This document shows positions 55,941-63,741 of a stretch of DNA of 64,000 nucleotides, one piece after another. How positions within the stretch are numbered: position 1 is the first letter of the stretch; each line of letters starts with the position of its first letter. The notes beneath the pieces were generated by a model that did no database searches, was not told where the DNA came from, and was given only the letters and a program-made list of their open reading frames with translations. Origin of the DNA: Algoriphagus faecimaris (GTDB lineage: Bacteria; Bacteroidota; Bacteroidia; Cytophagales; Cyclobacteriaceae); NCBI RefSeq assembly GCF_900101705.1, contig NZ_FNAC01000007.1, positions 82,667 through 146,666 on the forward strand. Reading direction: 5' to 3'. The position numbers and the translations under genes were made by a program.

Positions 55941-56230
55941 TTCCATTCGTCTTGTTTTATTGCGGGGAGAGGAAAATACGGAAATGGACTATACTACGTT
56001 GGAAGCACCTCTAATTTAAAGAAGCGAATAGAACAGCACCAACTAGGCGAAGGCGCAAATTTTACACGTAAGAACCTTCCAGTAAGACTAGTCTATTTTA
56101 AACTTTTGACCGAAATGATGATGCCTTCAATAGAAAAAAACAAGTTCAAAAATGGTCAAGGGCTAAAAAAGAAGCTTTGATAAATAGAGATTTTAAAACT
56201 TTAAAAGAACTCAGTCAGGGTAAAACCTAG
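55941..56230 (+). pseudogene. GIY-YIG nuclease relic, frameshifted
   Basis: The plus-strand frame from 55977 reads YGNGLYYVGSTSNLKKRI, then EQHQLGEGANFTRKNLPV and RLVYFK, a good GIY-YIG core, but no proper start codon precedes it. Near 56100-56106 (TTTTAAACTTTTGACC) the frame breaks. The end of the domain continues one frame over as DRNDDAFNRKKQVQKWSRAKKEAL and closes with TAG at 56228-56230. It is a recent loss since both halves remain recognisable. Related short GIY-YIG genes are widespread in Bacteroidota. It directly precedes a nested inverted repeat. Confidence 0.78.
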
Positions 56231-56239
56231 TTTTACTCA

Positions 56240-56365
56240 CCTCGACTTCGCTCGGTGACCACTGCAGATTTAATCAATTGGGGAGGGGAAAGAAAGCGGC
56301 TTCGTCACTTTCTTTCCCCTCCCCAAACTCTTAAACAAAATCATGGTGGCCGAGCGAAGCCGAGG
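56240..56365. repeat. nested inverted repeat beside the GIY-YIG relic
   Basis: An inner, perfectly matched 19-base pair (56278-56296 and 56308-56326, purine-rich GGGGAGGGGAAAGAAAG on the left) with an 11-base loop sits inside an outer imperfect repeat (56240-56262 and 56343-56365, 19 of 23 bases matching, core CGAGCGAAG). Together they could fold as one long cruciform. No open frame lies inside. It may be a short non-autonomous element or a strong hairpin; function unknown. Confidence 0.75.
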
Positions 56366-56482
56366 CCTAATCGTTTTACTTCAAACTTTTTCCTAATTAT
56401 TAAAATAGGCGAAACTTTTTAACTCATACTTTCAATCCTGTTATTTTTTCCTAATTTCATCTCAATCAAATTTTGACTTTTT

Positions 56483-58495
56483 GTGAGCAAAAACACCTTA
56501 GCATTAATCAGTGATGAGCCTTGGCTGCAAGATTTTGCCCCTGCCATCCAAAAACGTTTTGAAGACTATCAAGCTACACTCCATCAGATCAATGAATCCA
56601 TGGGGAGTATCTTGGAGTTTGCTAATTTTCATGATTATTATGGAGTGCATTTCGAACCGGTACGAAAGGGTTGGATCTATCGAGAGTGGGCTCCTGCCGC
56701 CCGGCAACTCTTTTTGATGGGGGATTTCAACTGGTGGGACAGGGAATCTCACTCCATGCGACAAAATCACCGGGGTGATTGGGAGATTTTCTTGCCCTAT
56801 GAACAATACAAAGACACCTTTACCCATCAAAGCCGAATCAAAGTTCGTGTCGTCGATGCCCAAGGCCGTGACCTAGACCGGATCCCGGCCTATATCCGCA
56901 GGGTAGTGCAAGACGAAGAAACCCACGACTTCACCGGGCAACTTTGGTTTCCGCAGGAAAAATTCAACTGGTCTGATGAGAATTTTTCCTTAGAAAAAGT
57001 CGCCCAAATGCCCCTGATTTATGAATGCCATGTGGGTATGGCACAGGAAAAACAGGGAGTAGGGACCTACAAGGAGTTTGAAGAGCTCATTCTTCCGAGA
57101 ATCAAAAAGGGGGGCTACAATGCCATTCAGCTTATGGCGGTCATGGAGCATCCTTACTACGGCTCCTTCGGCTACCATGTCTCTAATTTCTTTGCTCCAT
57201 CTTCTCGATTTGGCACTCCCGAGGAACTCAAATCCCTGATCAATACCGCCCACCAAATGGGAATCGCAGTGATCATGGACATCGTACATTCCCATGCGGT
57301 CAAAAACGTAAATGAAGGCCTCAACGAATTTGACGGCACGGATCATCAATATTTCCATCCCGGAGATCGGGGCTATCACGAAGGCTGGGACTCTAAACTT
57401 TTCGATTATGGTAAATGGGAAGTACAGCAGTTTCTCCTATCCAATATCCGCTATTGGCTGGAGGAGTTTCATTTTGACGGCTTTCGGTTTGACGGTGCTA
57501 CCTCCATGCTCTATCATCATCACGGTAATGTCTCCTTCGATTCGGTCGATAAATACTTTGACGAAGGCGTAGATGATGCAGCCCTTCGCTACTTTCAACT
57601 GGCCAATACACTTATTCATCAGCTCAAGCCCCATGCGATCTCCATCGCAGAGGAAGTCAGCGGCATGCCGGGACTCAGCCGAAAAATCGAAGACGGAGGC
57701 ATTGGTTTTGATTATCGCTTGGCTATGGGGATTCCCGACTTTTGGATCAAAACACTCAAGCATAAAACCGACGAACAGTGGGATCTTTTTGAGCTTTGGC
57801 ATGAACTGAGCAACCGACCCCAAAAAGAGCGCTCTATCGCTTATGCTGAGAGTCATGATCAGGCACTGGTAGGAGACAAATCCTTGGCCTTTTGGCTGAT
57901 GGACAAGGAAATGTACACCTCGATGTCTGTGCTGGAGCAAAACTTGGTGGTGGATCGCGGTATCGCACTACACAAAATGATCCGGATGATCACCATTTCT
58001 CTCGGAGGGGAAGGTTATCTAAACTTTATAGGAAATGAATTTGGCCATCCCGAATGGGTGGATTTTCCTCGCGAGGGGAATAACTGGAGCTATCAGTATG
58101 CAAGGAGGCAATGGTCGCTTGTCGATGCCGAGCATCTGCGCTACAGCCAACTCAATGCCTGGGATCAGGCGATGATCGCACTGATCAGCAAGCATCAAAC
58201 CTTGCAAGCTCCACATGGTGAACAACTCTACCTAGAACCGGATAAGAAGATTCTAGCTTACGAGCGTGGCGGGTTGGTTTTTGTGTACTCCTTCCATCCT
58301 ACCGAATCCTATTTTGGTTTTCCGATTCGAATGCCAGAGGCTGGCACCTATCAGCTAAACCTACATTCCGATCAACCCGAATTCGGGGGATTTAAGCGCT
58401 TGGATGCTAGCGTAAAATACCAAACCGACGAGAATCAGGAAGCCGCGCTTTATATCCCTAACCGAGTGGTGATGGTGATGGAGAAAATTAATTAA
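56483..58495 (+). CDS. glgB: 1,4-alpha-glucan branching enzyme (eukaryotic-type)
   Basis: Forms alpha-1,6 branches in glycogen. The 670-residue protein has an N-terminal helix bundle, a CBM48 domain (YREWAPAARQLFLMGDFNWW), a GH13 barrel, and a short C-terminal beta domain. Catalytic residues are the Asp in DGFRFDGATSM (about 337), Glu in SIAEEVSG (about 390) and Asp in AESHDQAL (about 458). The pattern resembles GH13_8, the plant/animal-like branching enzymes, rather than the E. coli GlgB type. Start GTG at 56483. No other glycogen gene is visible in the window. Confidence 0.93.
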   Translation: MSKNTLALISDEPWLQDFAPAIQKRFEDYQATLHQINESMGSILEFANFHDYYGVHFEPVRKGWIYREWAPAARQLFLMGDFNWWDRESHSMRQNHRGDWEIFLPYEQYKDTFTHQSRIKVRVVDAQGRDLDRIPAYIRRVVQDEETHDFTGQLWFPQEKFNWSDENFSLEKVAQMPLIYECHVGMAQEKQGVGTYKEFEELILPRIKKGGYNAIQLMAVMEHPYYGSFGYHVSNFFAPSSRFGTPEELKSLINTAHQMGIAVIMDIVHSHAVKNVNEGLNEFDGTDHQYFHPGDRGYHEGWDSKLFDYGKWEVQQFLLSNIRYWLEEFHFDGFRFDGATSMLYHHHGNVSFDSVDKYFDEGVDDAALRYFQLANTLIHQLKPHAISIAEEVSGMPGLSRKIEDGGIGFDYRLAMGIPDFWIKTLKHKTDEQWDLFELWHELSNRPQKERSIAYAESHDQALVGDKSLAFWLMDKEMYTSMSVLEQNLVVDRGIALHKMIRMITISLGGEGYLNFIGNEFGHPEWVDFPREGNNWSYQYARRQWSLVDAEHLRYSQLNAWDQAMIALISKHQTLQAPHGEQLYLEPDKKILAYERGGLVFVYSFHPTESYFGFPIRMPEAGTYQLNLHSDQPEFGGFKRLDASVKYQTDENQEAALYIPNRVVMVMEKIN

Positions 58496-58509
58496 AGCTA
58501 AGAAAGGTG

Positions 58510-58540
58510 CATTCATCCCCCGTATTTGGTGGGTTGAATG
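58510..58540 (+). terminator. hairpin after glgB
   Basis: CATTCA...TGAATG arms with an internal CCC/GGG pairing form an imperfect stem about 15 bases after the glgB stop. No T tract follows on the plus strand (it continues GAAAAAAGG), so it may be only a stabilising hairpin. Weak evidence. Confidence 0.3.
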
Positions 58541-58590
58541 GAAAAAAGGTACGTTAAAAAGTAAGTTACCAGCGAGTTAAAAAACCACAT

Positions 58591-59433
58591 ATGAAGAAAA
58601 TTATTTCCCTTTTGCTATTAGTGGCAATTACATCCTGCACTCAAGGTCAGGAAGTCATTTTTAAGTCAAGGTTTTTACCTGAAAAAGAGTATTTTGCATC
58701 AAGCTCGACTGATTCAAAAAACATCCTGAATGTATCAGGTCCCGAAGAAAGAATATTGAAAATGAAGGAAAATGGGTTTGTTTTCCCTATTGAAAGCATT
58801 ACTCAAACTCAAATTCAAACCGAAATGAAAAACGGGGAGAAACAAGATGATGAAAGCTTTTTATATACAATGCTTTATAAGTCCATAAATACAACAACTA
58901 TACAAAATGGAAAAAAAGAAGAAAAAGAAAACCCAATGACAGGGTTGGTTGTGGAAGGAAAATACAAACCAGGTGGTCAAGTTGAAGTTTTGAATATAAT
59001 AAGTGATAAAGTAAATGATGCTACAAAAAACATAATTAAATCCTCTCTAGAAACAGTCACGCAAAGTATTCCTTTTCCAGAAGAGCCAATGAAAATTGGC
59101 GACTCATTCAATCAGGTTATACCTATGACAATTCCTGTGGCAGATTTAGCAAGCGTTAATGTAATAATTTCGACTACTTATACTTTAGAAGAAATAAATA
59201 ATGATTTTGCTTATTTTAACCTATATCAGGAAATTAAACTAAATATGGATCAAGAATCAGCAGAAATTACAGCAGACGGAAAAGGAACTGGAAAAGCCAT
59301 TTATAATACCAAGTTCAACTTTGTGAAAGATTACGGTACTGATTTAGAAATGAAAATATCAGTCGGAGTAGAAGATTTGATTTTTACAAATGAATTGGTC
59401 ACAAAAACAAGTCAAAAGGTAGAAATAAAATAA
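58591..59433 (+). CDS. lipoprotein of unknown function
   Basis: A 280-residue exported protein: signal peptide KKIISLLLLVAITSCTQG with a lipobox Cys at about residue 16, then a beta-rich body (EVIFKSRFLPEKEYFASSS, YKPGGQVEVLNIISD, SIPFPEEPMKIGDSFNQVIP). I do not recognise a family for certain; it resembles DUF6263-like lipoproteins from memory. Base use is AT-rich compared with glgB. The gene ends five bases before an imperfect inverted repeat that separates it from McrBC. Confidence 0.75.
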   Translation: MKKIISLLLLVAITSCTQGQEVIFKSRFLPEKEYFASSSTDSKNILNVSGPEERILKMKENGFVFPIESITQTQIQTEMKNGEKQDDESFLYTMLYKSINTTTIQNGKKEEKENPMTGLVVEGKYKPGGQVEVLNIISDKVNDATKNIIKSSLETVTQSIPFPEEPMKIGDSFNQVIPMTIPVADLASVNVIISTTYTLEEINNDFAYFNLYQEIKLNMDQESAEITADGKGTGKAIYNTKFNFVKDYGTDLEMKISVGVEDLIFTNELVTKTSQKVEIK

Positions 59434-59437
59434 AACC

Positions 59438-59580
59438 CGCTGGTAACAGCACCTAAGAAAACATGGGGCGCCATGCCGTAAAAGAAAGGTTTGTTCCTCG
59501 AACTAACTATTATTCTAACAGACAAGTAATCGCTACGAAATGCCCCACGTTTCTTAGCCGCGGACCGTTACAGGCAAGCG
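59438..59580. repeat. imperfect inverted repeat upstream of mcrB
   Basis: The 32-base left arm (59438-59469, ending in CTAAGAAAACATGGGGC) pairs with the 39-base right arm (59542-59580, beginning GCCCCACGTTTCTTAG) with a few gaps. Both arms also share a GTAAC core and terminal CGCTTG/CGCTGG-like ends. The loop of about 70 bases has no gene. It looks like the structured spacer found near gene cassettes in Bacteroidota. The strict integron attC boxes (RYYYAAC / GTTRRRY) are not met. Confidence 0.65.
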
Positions 59581-59619
59581 TAGGACGACCGACAAATAGA
59601 CAATTAACAACAAGATAAG

Positions 59620-62295
59620 ATGGCAAATACACTTCTGACAAGAATAAGCAAACTTGAACAATATGATACGGTAAATAAAACCGTGCTTTGGGAAGATGCA
59701 ACTGACAGCAGATGGAATAATGTTTACGGACAATTAATAATTAACGATAACGCCATTTTTATAGGTGTAGACAAATTGCTAATTGGAAAAGTTACAAAAA
59801 TCAATGCAGGCCAAAGCATTTTATGTTCTAATATTCAAGAGGTCATTTGTTCAAACGACCAATTTTTACAACTTCACGAAATTTACCCCGAACTTATCTC
59901 GAGAGTAAAAGCCAACTTTCAACCATTTATTCATCCCCAACAAGTCAAAATTCAGCAACTAATAAATGATGCAAATGCAAAACGCTTTGTTAGCTACTAT
60001 ATTCTTTCAAGCGACAATAAATATGACGAGCTAAAATCAACTTTTAATGTAAATGACAGAATAGTTGTTGTAAATCCAAGCAACAAACTTGAAAACGTAA
60101 AATTGCATTCCTCTGCTGGTTTAACACCCTTCCCAGTTTCATCAAGTGTTACTATTAGCGTTCAGGGGCTAACCCTAAATGAAATCCTAGAAAAAAATAA
60201 AGCCATAAAAAGAAAAAGTGCTAAATCAAACAATGTCACAAGGATTCAGAACATTACAAAATCAATTAATGACACTGGTTTTTATAAATTTAATACCTTT
60301 TTTTCTTATTATGATGGCTTATTTAATAAAAGAGTGTATGGAGATGGTGCAACACCAAAGGATTCTATACTCAAAATTAATTTGAAAGCAGATGAAACTG
60401 TTTACAAAGTTTCAATGAGCGGTAAAGATATTGGTGAAAATGCTTTCAACTACTTTAATGATAAAAATCTTATCATAGTTCATAGCAATACAAAAGCCAA
60501 GGGAACTTCTTATCAAACACAAGGTGAAACCTTTTCAAAACAAATGAAAATTGGAGATTATTTCTATTTGTGCAGAGGAAATAGCAACCTTGAAGTTATT
60601 GGAAAAATAACAAGTGATGCAGAAGAGTGCGAATACGAAGATTTTGGTCAAGAAGGTTGGCTACAACGTTCTTATGAAATAACTGCAGATGCAGAAAATG
60701 AAAGTTCATATCAAGACGAAAAGAAATGGTGGACACCAAATGACAATTCTACTTGCATTGCAATTCCAAAACACGAAATAGATAATGCAAATAATAAAAT
60801 ATTCATTCCCTTTTTCAACTCTCAATTTGATTATGAAAAAGAACTTTCGACAGATACTAAAGAAAACAAATCAAATAATTCTATGTCATCAACTCTAAAT
60901 CAAATTCTATTTGGTCCTCCAGGAACAGGGAAAACTTACAACACAATAAATAAATCTGTTGCTATAGCTAATCCTGATTTTGATTTAAATCAGGCTAGAA
61001 CAGAAATCAAAAAGGAATTTGATAGACTTATGAAAGAGGGACTTATTGTATTTACCACCTTTCATCAAAGTATGAGTTATGAAGATTTTATTGAAGGAAT
61101 AAAACCAATAGAACCTAAGATTGAAGGGCAACCAGTAATATATAAAGTCATTCCCGGTATTTTAAAAGAAATTTGCGAGCGAATTAAAAATACTGAGAAG
61201 CTTACGGCCAATAGCTTACCTACAGCAAATTCGATTTCAAATTTTGATGAATTATATTCTGCGTTTATTAAAAGACTAAAAGAAATTATTTCGGAGCTTG
61301 AAGAAAATGAAACTCATACTTTTGAATCGAGACGTTCAAGAGTAAAATTAATCAAGATTGAAGATGATAATAGTATTTTAACTACTGGTGAAACAGCTAA
61401 TTCAACCGAAACTGTTACAAAAGATAAGTTAGAAAGGATTTACAAAAAATTTAGTAGCCCTGATGAAATTACAAACCTAGTAAAACAACTAAGAGAAGTT
61501 GGAACGGACATTGGTTGGACAACAAACTATTTTGCAGTCTTTAAGGCTTTAAAGGAGTTTGAAACTTCAATTAAAACAAACAAAAACAACGATATTAAAA
61601 CAAAAAAGAAACAGAATTTTGTTTTAATAATTGATGAAATAAATAGAGGGAACGTTTCACAGATTTTTGGTGAATTAATTACCCTAGTAGAAGAAGATAA
61701 ACGATTGGGGGCTGATGAAGCCTTAGAAGTTACATTGCCTTATAGCAAAGAAAAGTTTGGCGTTCCGCCAAATCTTTTCATAATAGGCACAATGAACACT
61801 GCTGACAGAAGCGTTGAAGCCTTAGATGCTGCATTAAGAAGACGGTTTAGCTTTGAAGAAATGCCACCAAAACCAATATTGATTGCAAATGAAGGGAAAC
61901 TAAAAGCAGCCAGCGGTTTTTTAGACAATATTGAATTACCTCTTTTGTTAAATACAATCAACAAGAGAATTGAAAAACTACTTGACAAAGACCATCAAAT
62001 CGGCCATAGTTATTTTATGTCTGTAAAAAATTTTACAGACCTAAAATCTGCTTTTCAAAACAAGATAATTCCATTATTACAAGAATATTTCTTTGGTGAT
62101 TATGGCAAAATAGGTCTAGTAATTGGAAAGGAATTCTTTCAAACTATCGAAAAAGATGATGAGAATATATTTGCCGACTTTGAAGATTATGATGCTTCAA
62201 GCTTTGCAGAAAGAACAATCTATAAAGTAAAAGACATTGATAATATGTCACAGGATTCATTTTATAAAGCCATCAATTCTTTAATGAAAAAGTGA
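59620..62295 (+). CDS. mcrB: McrB-like AAA+ GTPase of a type IV restriction system
   Basis: An 891-residue protein. The AAA+ motor has Walker A FGPPGTGKTYNT (about residues 431-442), TFHQSMSYEDFIEGIKP, Walker B VLIIDEINRGNVSQIFGEL and the McrB signature GTMNTADRSVEALDAALRRRF. The first 400 residues are unusual: IFIGVDKLLIGKVTKI and, later, MKIGDYFYLCRGNSNLEVIGKIT resemble EVE/PUA-like modified-base readers, so two binding modules may be present. The motor should translocate DNA and activate the McrC nuclease. Low GC content and flanking repeats suggest acquisition. The GTP or ATP preference is not readable. Confidence 0.9.
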   Translation: MANTLLTRISKLEQYDTVNKTVLWEDATDSRWNNVYGQLIINDNAIFIGVDKLLIGKVTKINAGQSILCSNIQEVICSNDQFLQLHEIYPELISRVKANFQPFIHPQQVKIQQLINDANAKRFVSYYILSSDNKYDELKSTFNVNDRIVVVNPSNKLENVKLHSSAGLTPFPVSSSVTISVQGLTLNEILEKNKAIKRKSAKSNNVTRIQNITKSINDTGFYKFNTFFSYYDGLFNKRVYGDGATPKDSILKINLKADETVYKVSMSGKDIGENAFNYFNDKNLIIVHSNTKAKGTSYQTQGETFSKQMKIGDYFYLCRGNSNLEVIGKITSDAEECEYEDFGQEGWLQRSYEITADAENESSYQDEKKWWTPNDNSTCIAIPKHEIDNANNKIFIPFFNSQFDYEKELSTDTKENKSNNSMSSTLNQILFGPPGTGKTYNTINKSVAIANPDFDLNQARTEIKKEFDRLMKEGLIVFTTFHQSMSYEDFIEGIKPIEPKIEGQPVIYKVIPGILKEICERIKNTEKLTANSLPTANSISNFDELYSAFIKRLKEIISELEENETHTFESRRSRVKLIKIEDDNSILTTGETANSTETVTKDKLERIYKKFSSPDEITNLVKQLREVGTDIGWTTNYFAVFKALKEFETSIKTNKNNDIKTKKKQNFVLIIDEINRGNVSQIFGELITLVEEDKRLGADEALEVTLPYSKEKFGVPPNLFIIGTMNTADRSVEALDAALRRRFSFEEMPPKPILIANEGKLKAASGFLDNIELPLLLNTINKRIEKLLDKDHQIGHSYFMSVKNFTDLKSAFQNKIIPLLQEYFFGDYGKIGLVIGKEFFQTIEKDDENIFADFEDYDASSFAERTIYKVKDIDNMSQDSFYKAINSLMKK

Positions 62296-63596
62296 TTTCA
62301 ACAAGTAAACATATTACCGTATTTGAGCATCAAGCCATTAAGTTGAATCAAGAAATTGATGGAGTTCTTTTTGATGAGACAAGGCTAAAAGCATTGCAAT
62401 CATATTATGGCGAAAATGGAGTTCCATATTATAGCCTTATCCACAATGGAGTTCGTTTCAATGAGTATGTTGGTGTAATTCAAGTTGGCGAAACAATAAT
62501 TGAAGTGTTACCAAAAGCTGACAACTCATTAAAAGGTTCAAATGAAAAAAAAAGATGGCGTGATATCTTAATAGATATGCTTTTTGCAGTTGGAATATTT
62601 GACATCCACTCTCCCAGTAATAGTTCATTGAAATTAAAATCAAACTCTATATTAGACCTATACTTTGAGTTGTTTATAAAAGAAGTGGAGTATCTTTTAC
62701 ACAACGGTCTTGTAAAACAATATCGTAAAAAGGAGGGTAACGTAACTGCGTTGAAAGGAAATATCCTGTTTGGGAAGCATATACAACAAAACATTACACA
62801 TCAAGAAAGATTTTATTCCCGTTATTCCACATATGATGTCGAACATAATTTACACTCAATACTTTTTAAAACAATAAAACTACTGAAACAAATAAATACA
62901 AATGTAGAGCTACACAGTCGAATCGGAGCATTATTATTACATTTTCCAGAAATGCCTGAAATCAAAGTAAGTGAATCCACATTTGAGAAATTAGTCTTTA
63001 ATAGAAAGACACAATCCTATAAAAAGGCGATTGATATTTCTAAATTATTACTTCTCAAATATCATCCAGATGTAAGTAAAGGACGAAATAATGTTTTGGC
63101 ATTAATGTTTGATATGAATAAGCTTTGGGAGCAATTCGTTTTTATTAGTATTCGCAGACACAAAGAAAAACAGATAACAATAACAGCCCAAACATCTAAA
63201 TATTTTTGGAAACCTGAAAGTGGTTATCGTTCAAAAATTAGACCTGACATTGTTGTAAATAAAGACAAAGCTGATTGTGTTGTCCTCGATACTAAATGGA
63301 AAAATTTAAACGGATATAATCCATCTCCAGACGACTTGAGGCAGATGTATGTCTATCACGAATACTACAACGCTAAACGAGTTGCGTTAATTTACCCTGG
63401 GACAAATACTTCAAAATCATCAGGGATATATTTAGACCCTATAACGAGTAAAGAAATTGACAAAGAGTGCAGTGTTATTTCTCTAAGTGTTGAGCCGAAA
63501 ATTAGAGAATGGCAAAAAAACATATACGAAACCTTTAATAATTGGCTAACATTTGGTAACGATAATGTACAGAAAAACAAGAACGCCAGCCTGTAA
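62292..63596 (+). CDS. mcrC: McrC-like nuclease subunit of the type IV restriction system
   Basis: A 434-residue protein that partners with McrB to cut modified DNA. The N-terminal half (residues 1-190) matches the McrBC interaction domain (NGVRFNEYVGVIQVGETIIEVLPK; VEYLLHNGLVKQYRKKEGN). The C-terminal PD-(D/E)XK core is visible as RPDIVVN (about residue 317) and VVLDTKWK (Asp and Lys about 334-336). The start is GTG at 62292, overlapping the mcrB TGA by four bases. The stop TAA at 63594-63596 abuts the right end of a group II intron relic. Type IV function inferred from family. Confidence 0.9.
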   Translation: MISTSKHITVFEHQAIKLNQEIDGVLFDETRLKALQSYYGENGVPYYSLIHNGVRFNEYVGVIQVGETIIEVLPKADNSLKGSNEKKRWRDILIDMLFAVGIFDIHSPSNSSLKLKSNSILDLYFELFIKEVEYLLHNGLVKQYRKKEGNVTALKGNILFGKHIQQNITHQERFYSRYSTYDVEHNLHSILFKTIKLLKQINTNVELHSRIGALLLHFPEMPEIKVSESTFEKLVFNRKTQSYKKAIDISKLLLLKYHPDVSKGRNNVLALMFDMNKLWEQFVFISIRRHKEKQITITAQTSKYFWKPESGYRSKIRPDIVVNKDKADCVVLDTKWKNLNGYNPSPDDLRQMYVYHEYYNAKRVALIYPGTNTSKSSGIYLDPITSKEIDKECSVISLSVEPKIREWQKNIYETFNNWLTFGNDNVQKNKNASL

Positions 63597-63650
63597 TCGT
63601 GTAGACGGCCCCGCCAGATTCCTCTGACGGGGAGCGCCTCACACTATTTA

Positions 63651-63688
63651 TCCCGAGAATCGGGACCACCGTATCCCGATTCTCGGGA
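63651..63688. repeat. paired short palindromes within the presumed intron domain V
   Basis: Two 15-base units, TCCCGAGAATCGGGA (63651-63665) and TCCCGATTCTCGGGA (63674-63688), are exact reverse complements and each is itself nearly palindromic, so they can pair with each other or fold alone. They are separated by CCACCGTA. The second unit is followed on the plus strand by CAGGC. Confidence 0.8.
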
Positions 63689-63704
63689 CAGGCAGTACGG
63701 GTCT

Positions 63705-63723
63705 CCCCGAATCAAGTTCGGGG
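63705..63723. repeat. third short palindrome within the presumed intron domain V
   Basis: CCCCGAATCAAGTTCGGGG (19 bases, 7-base arms) followed by CAGGC, like the unit at 63674-63688. It appears to belong to the same palindrome family. Confidence 0.75.
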
Positions 63724-63741
63724 CAGGCTGTATACGGCGGT

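Noticed and set aside
55880..55960. tRNA-like fragments (TGGCAG, GTGGTTCAAA) before the GIY-YIG relic
   Set aside because: No full cloverleaf, acceptor stem or anticodon loop could be built; too short for a reliable tRNA or tRNA-fragment call.
59438..59580. Integron attC site
   Set aside because: The inverted repeat is real but the strict R''/R' boxes (RYYYAAC and GTTRRRY) are not found and no integrase is in the window.
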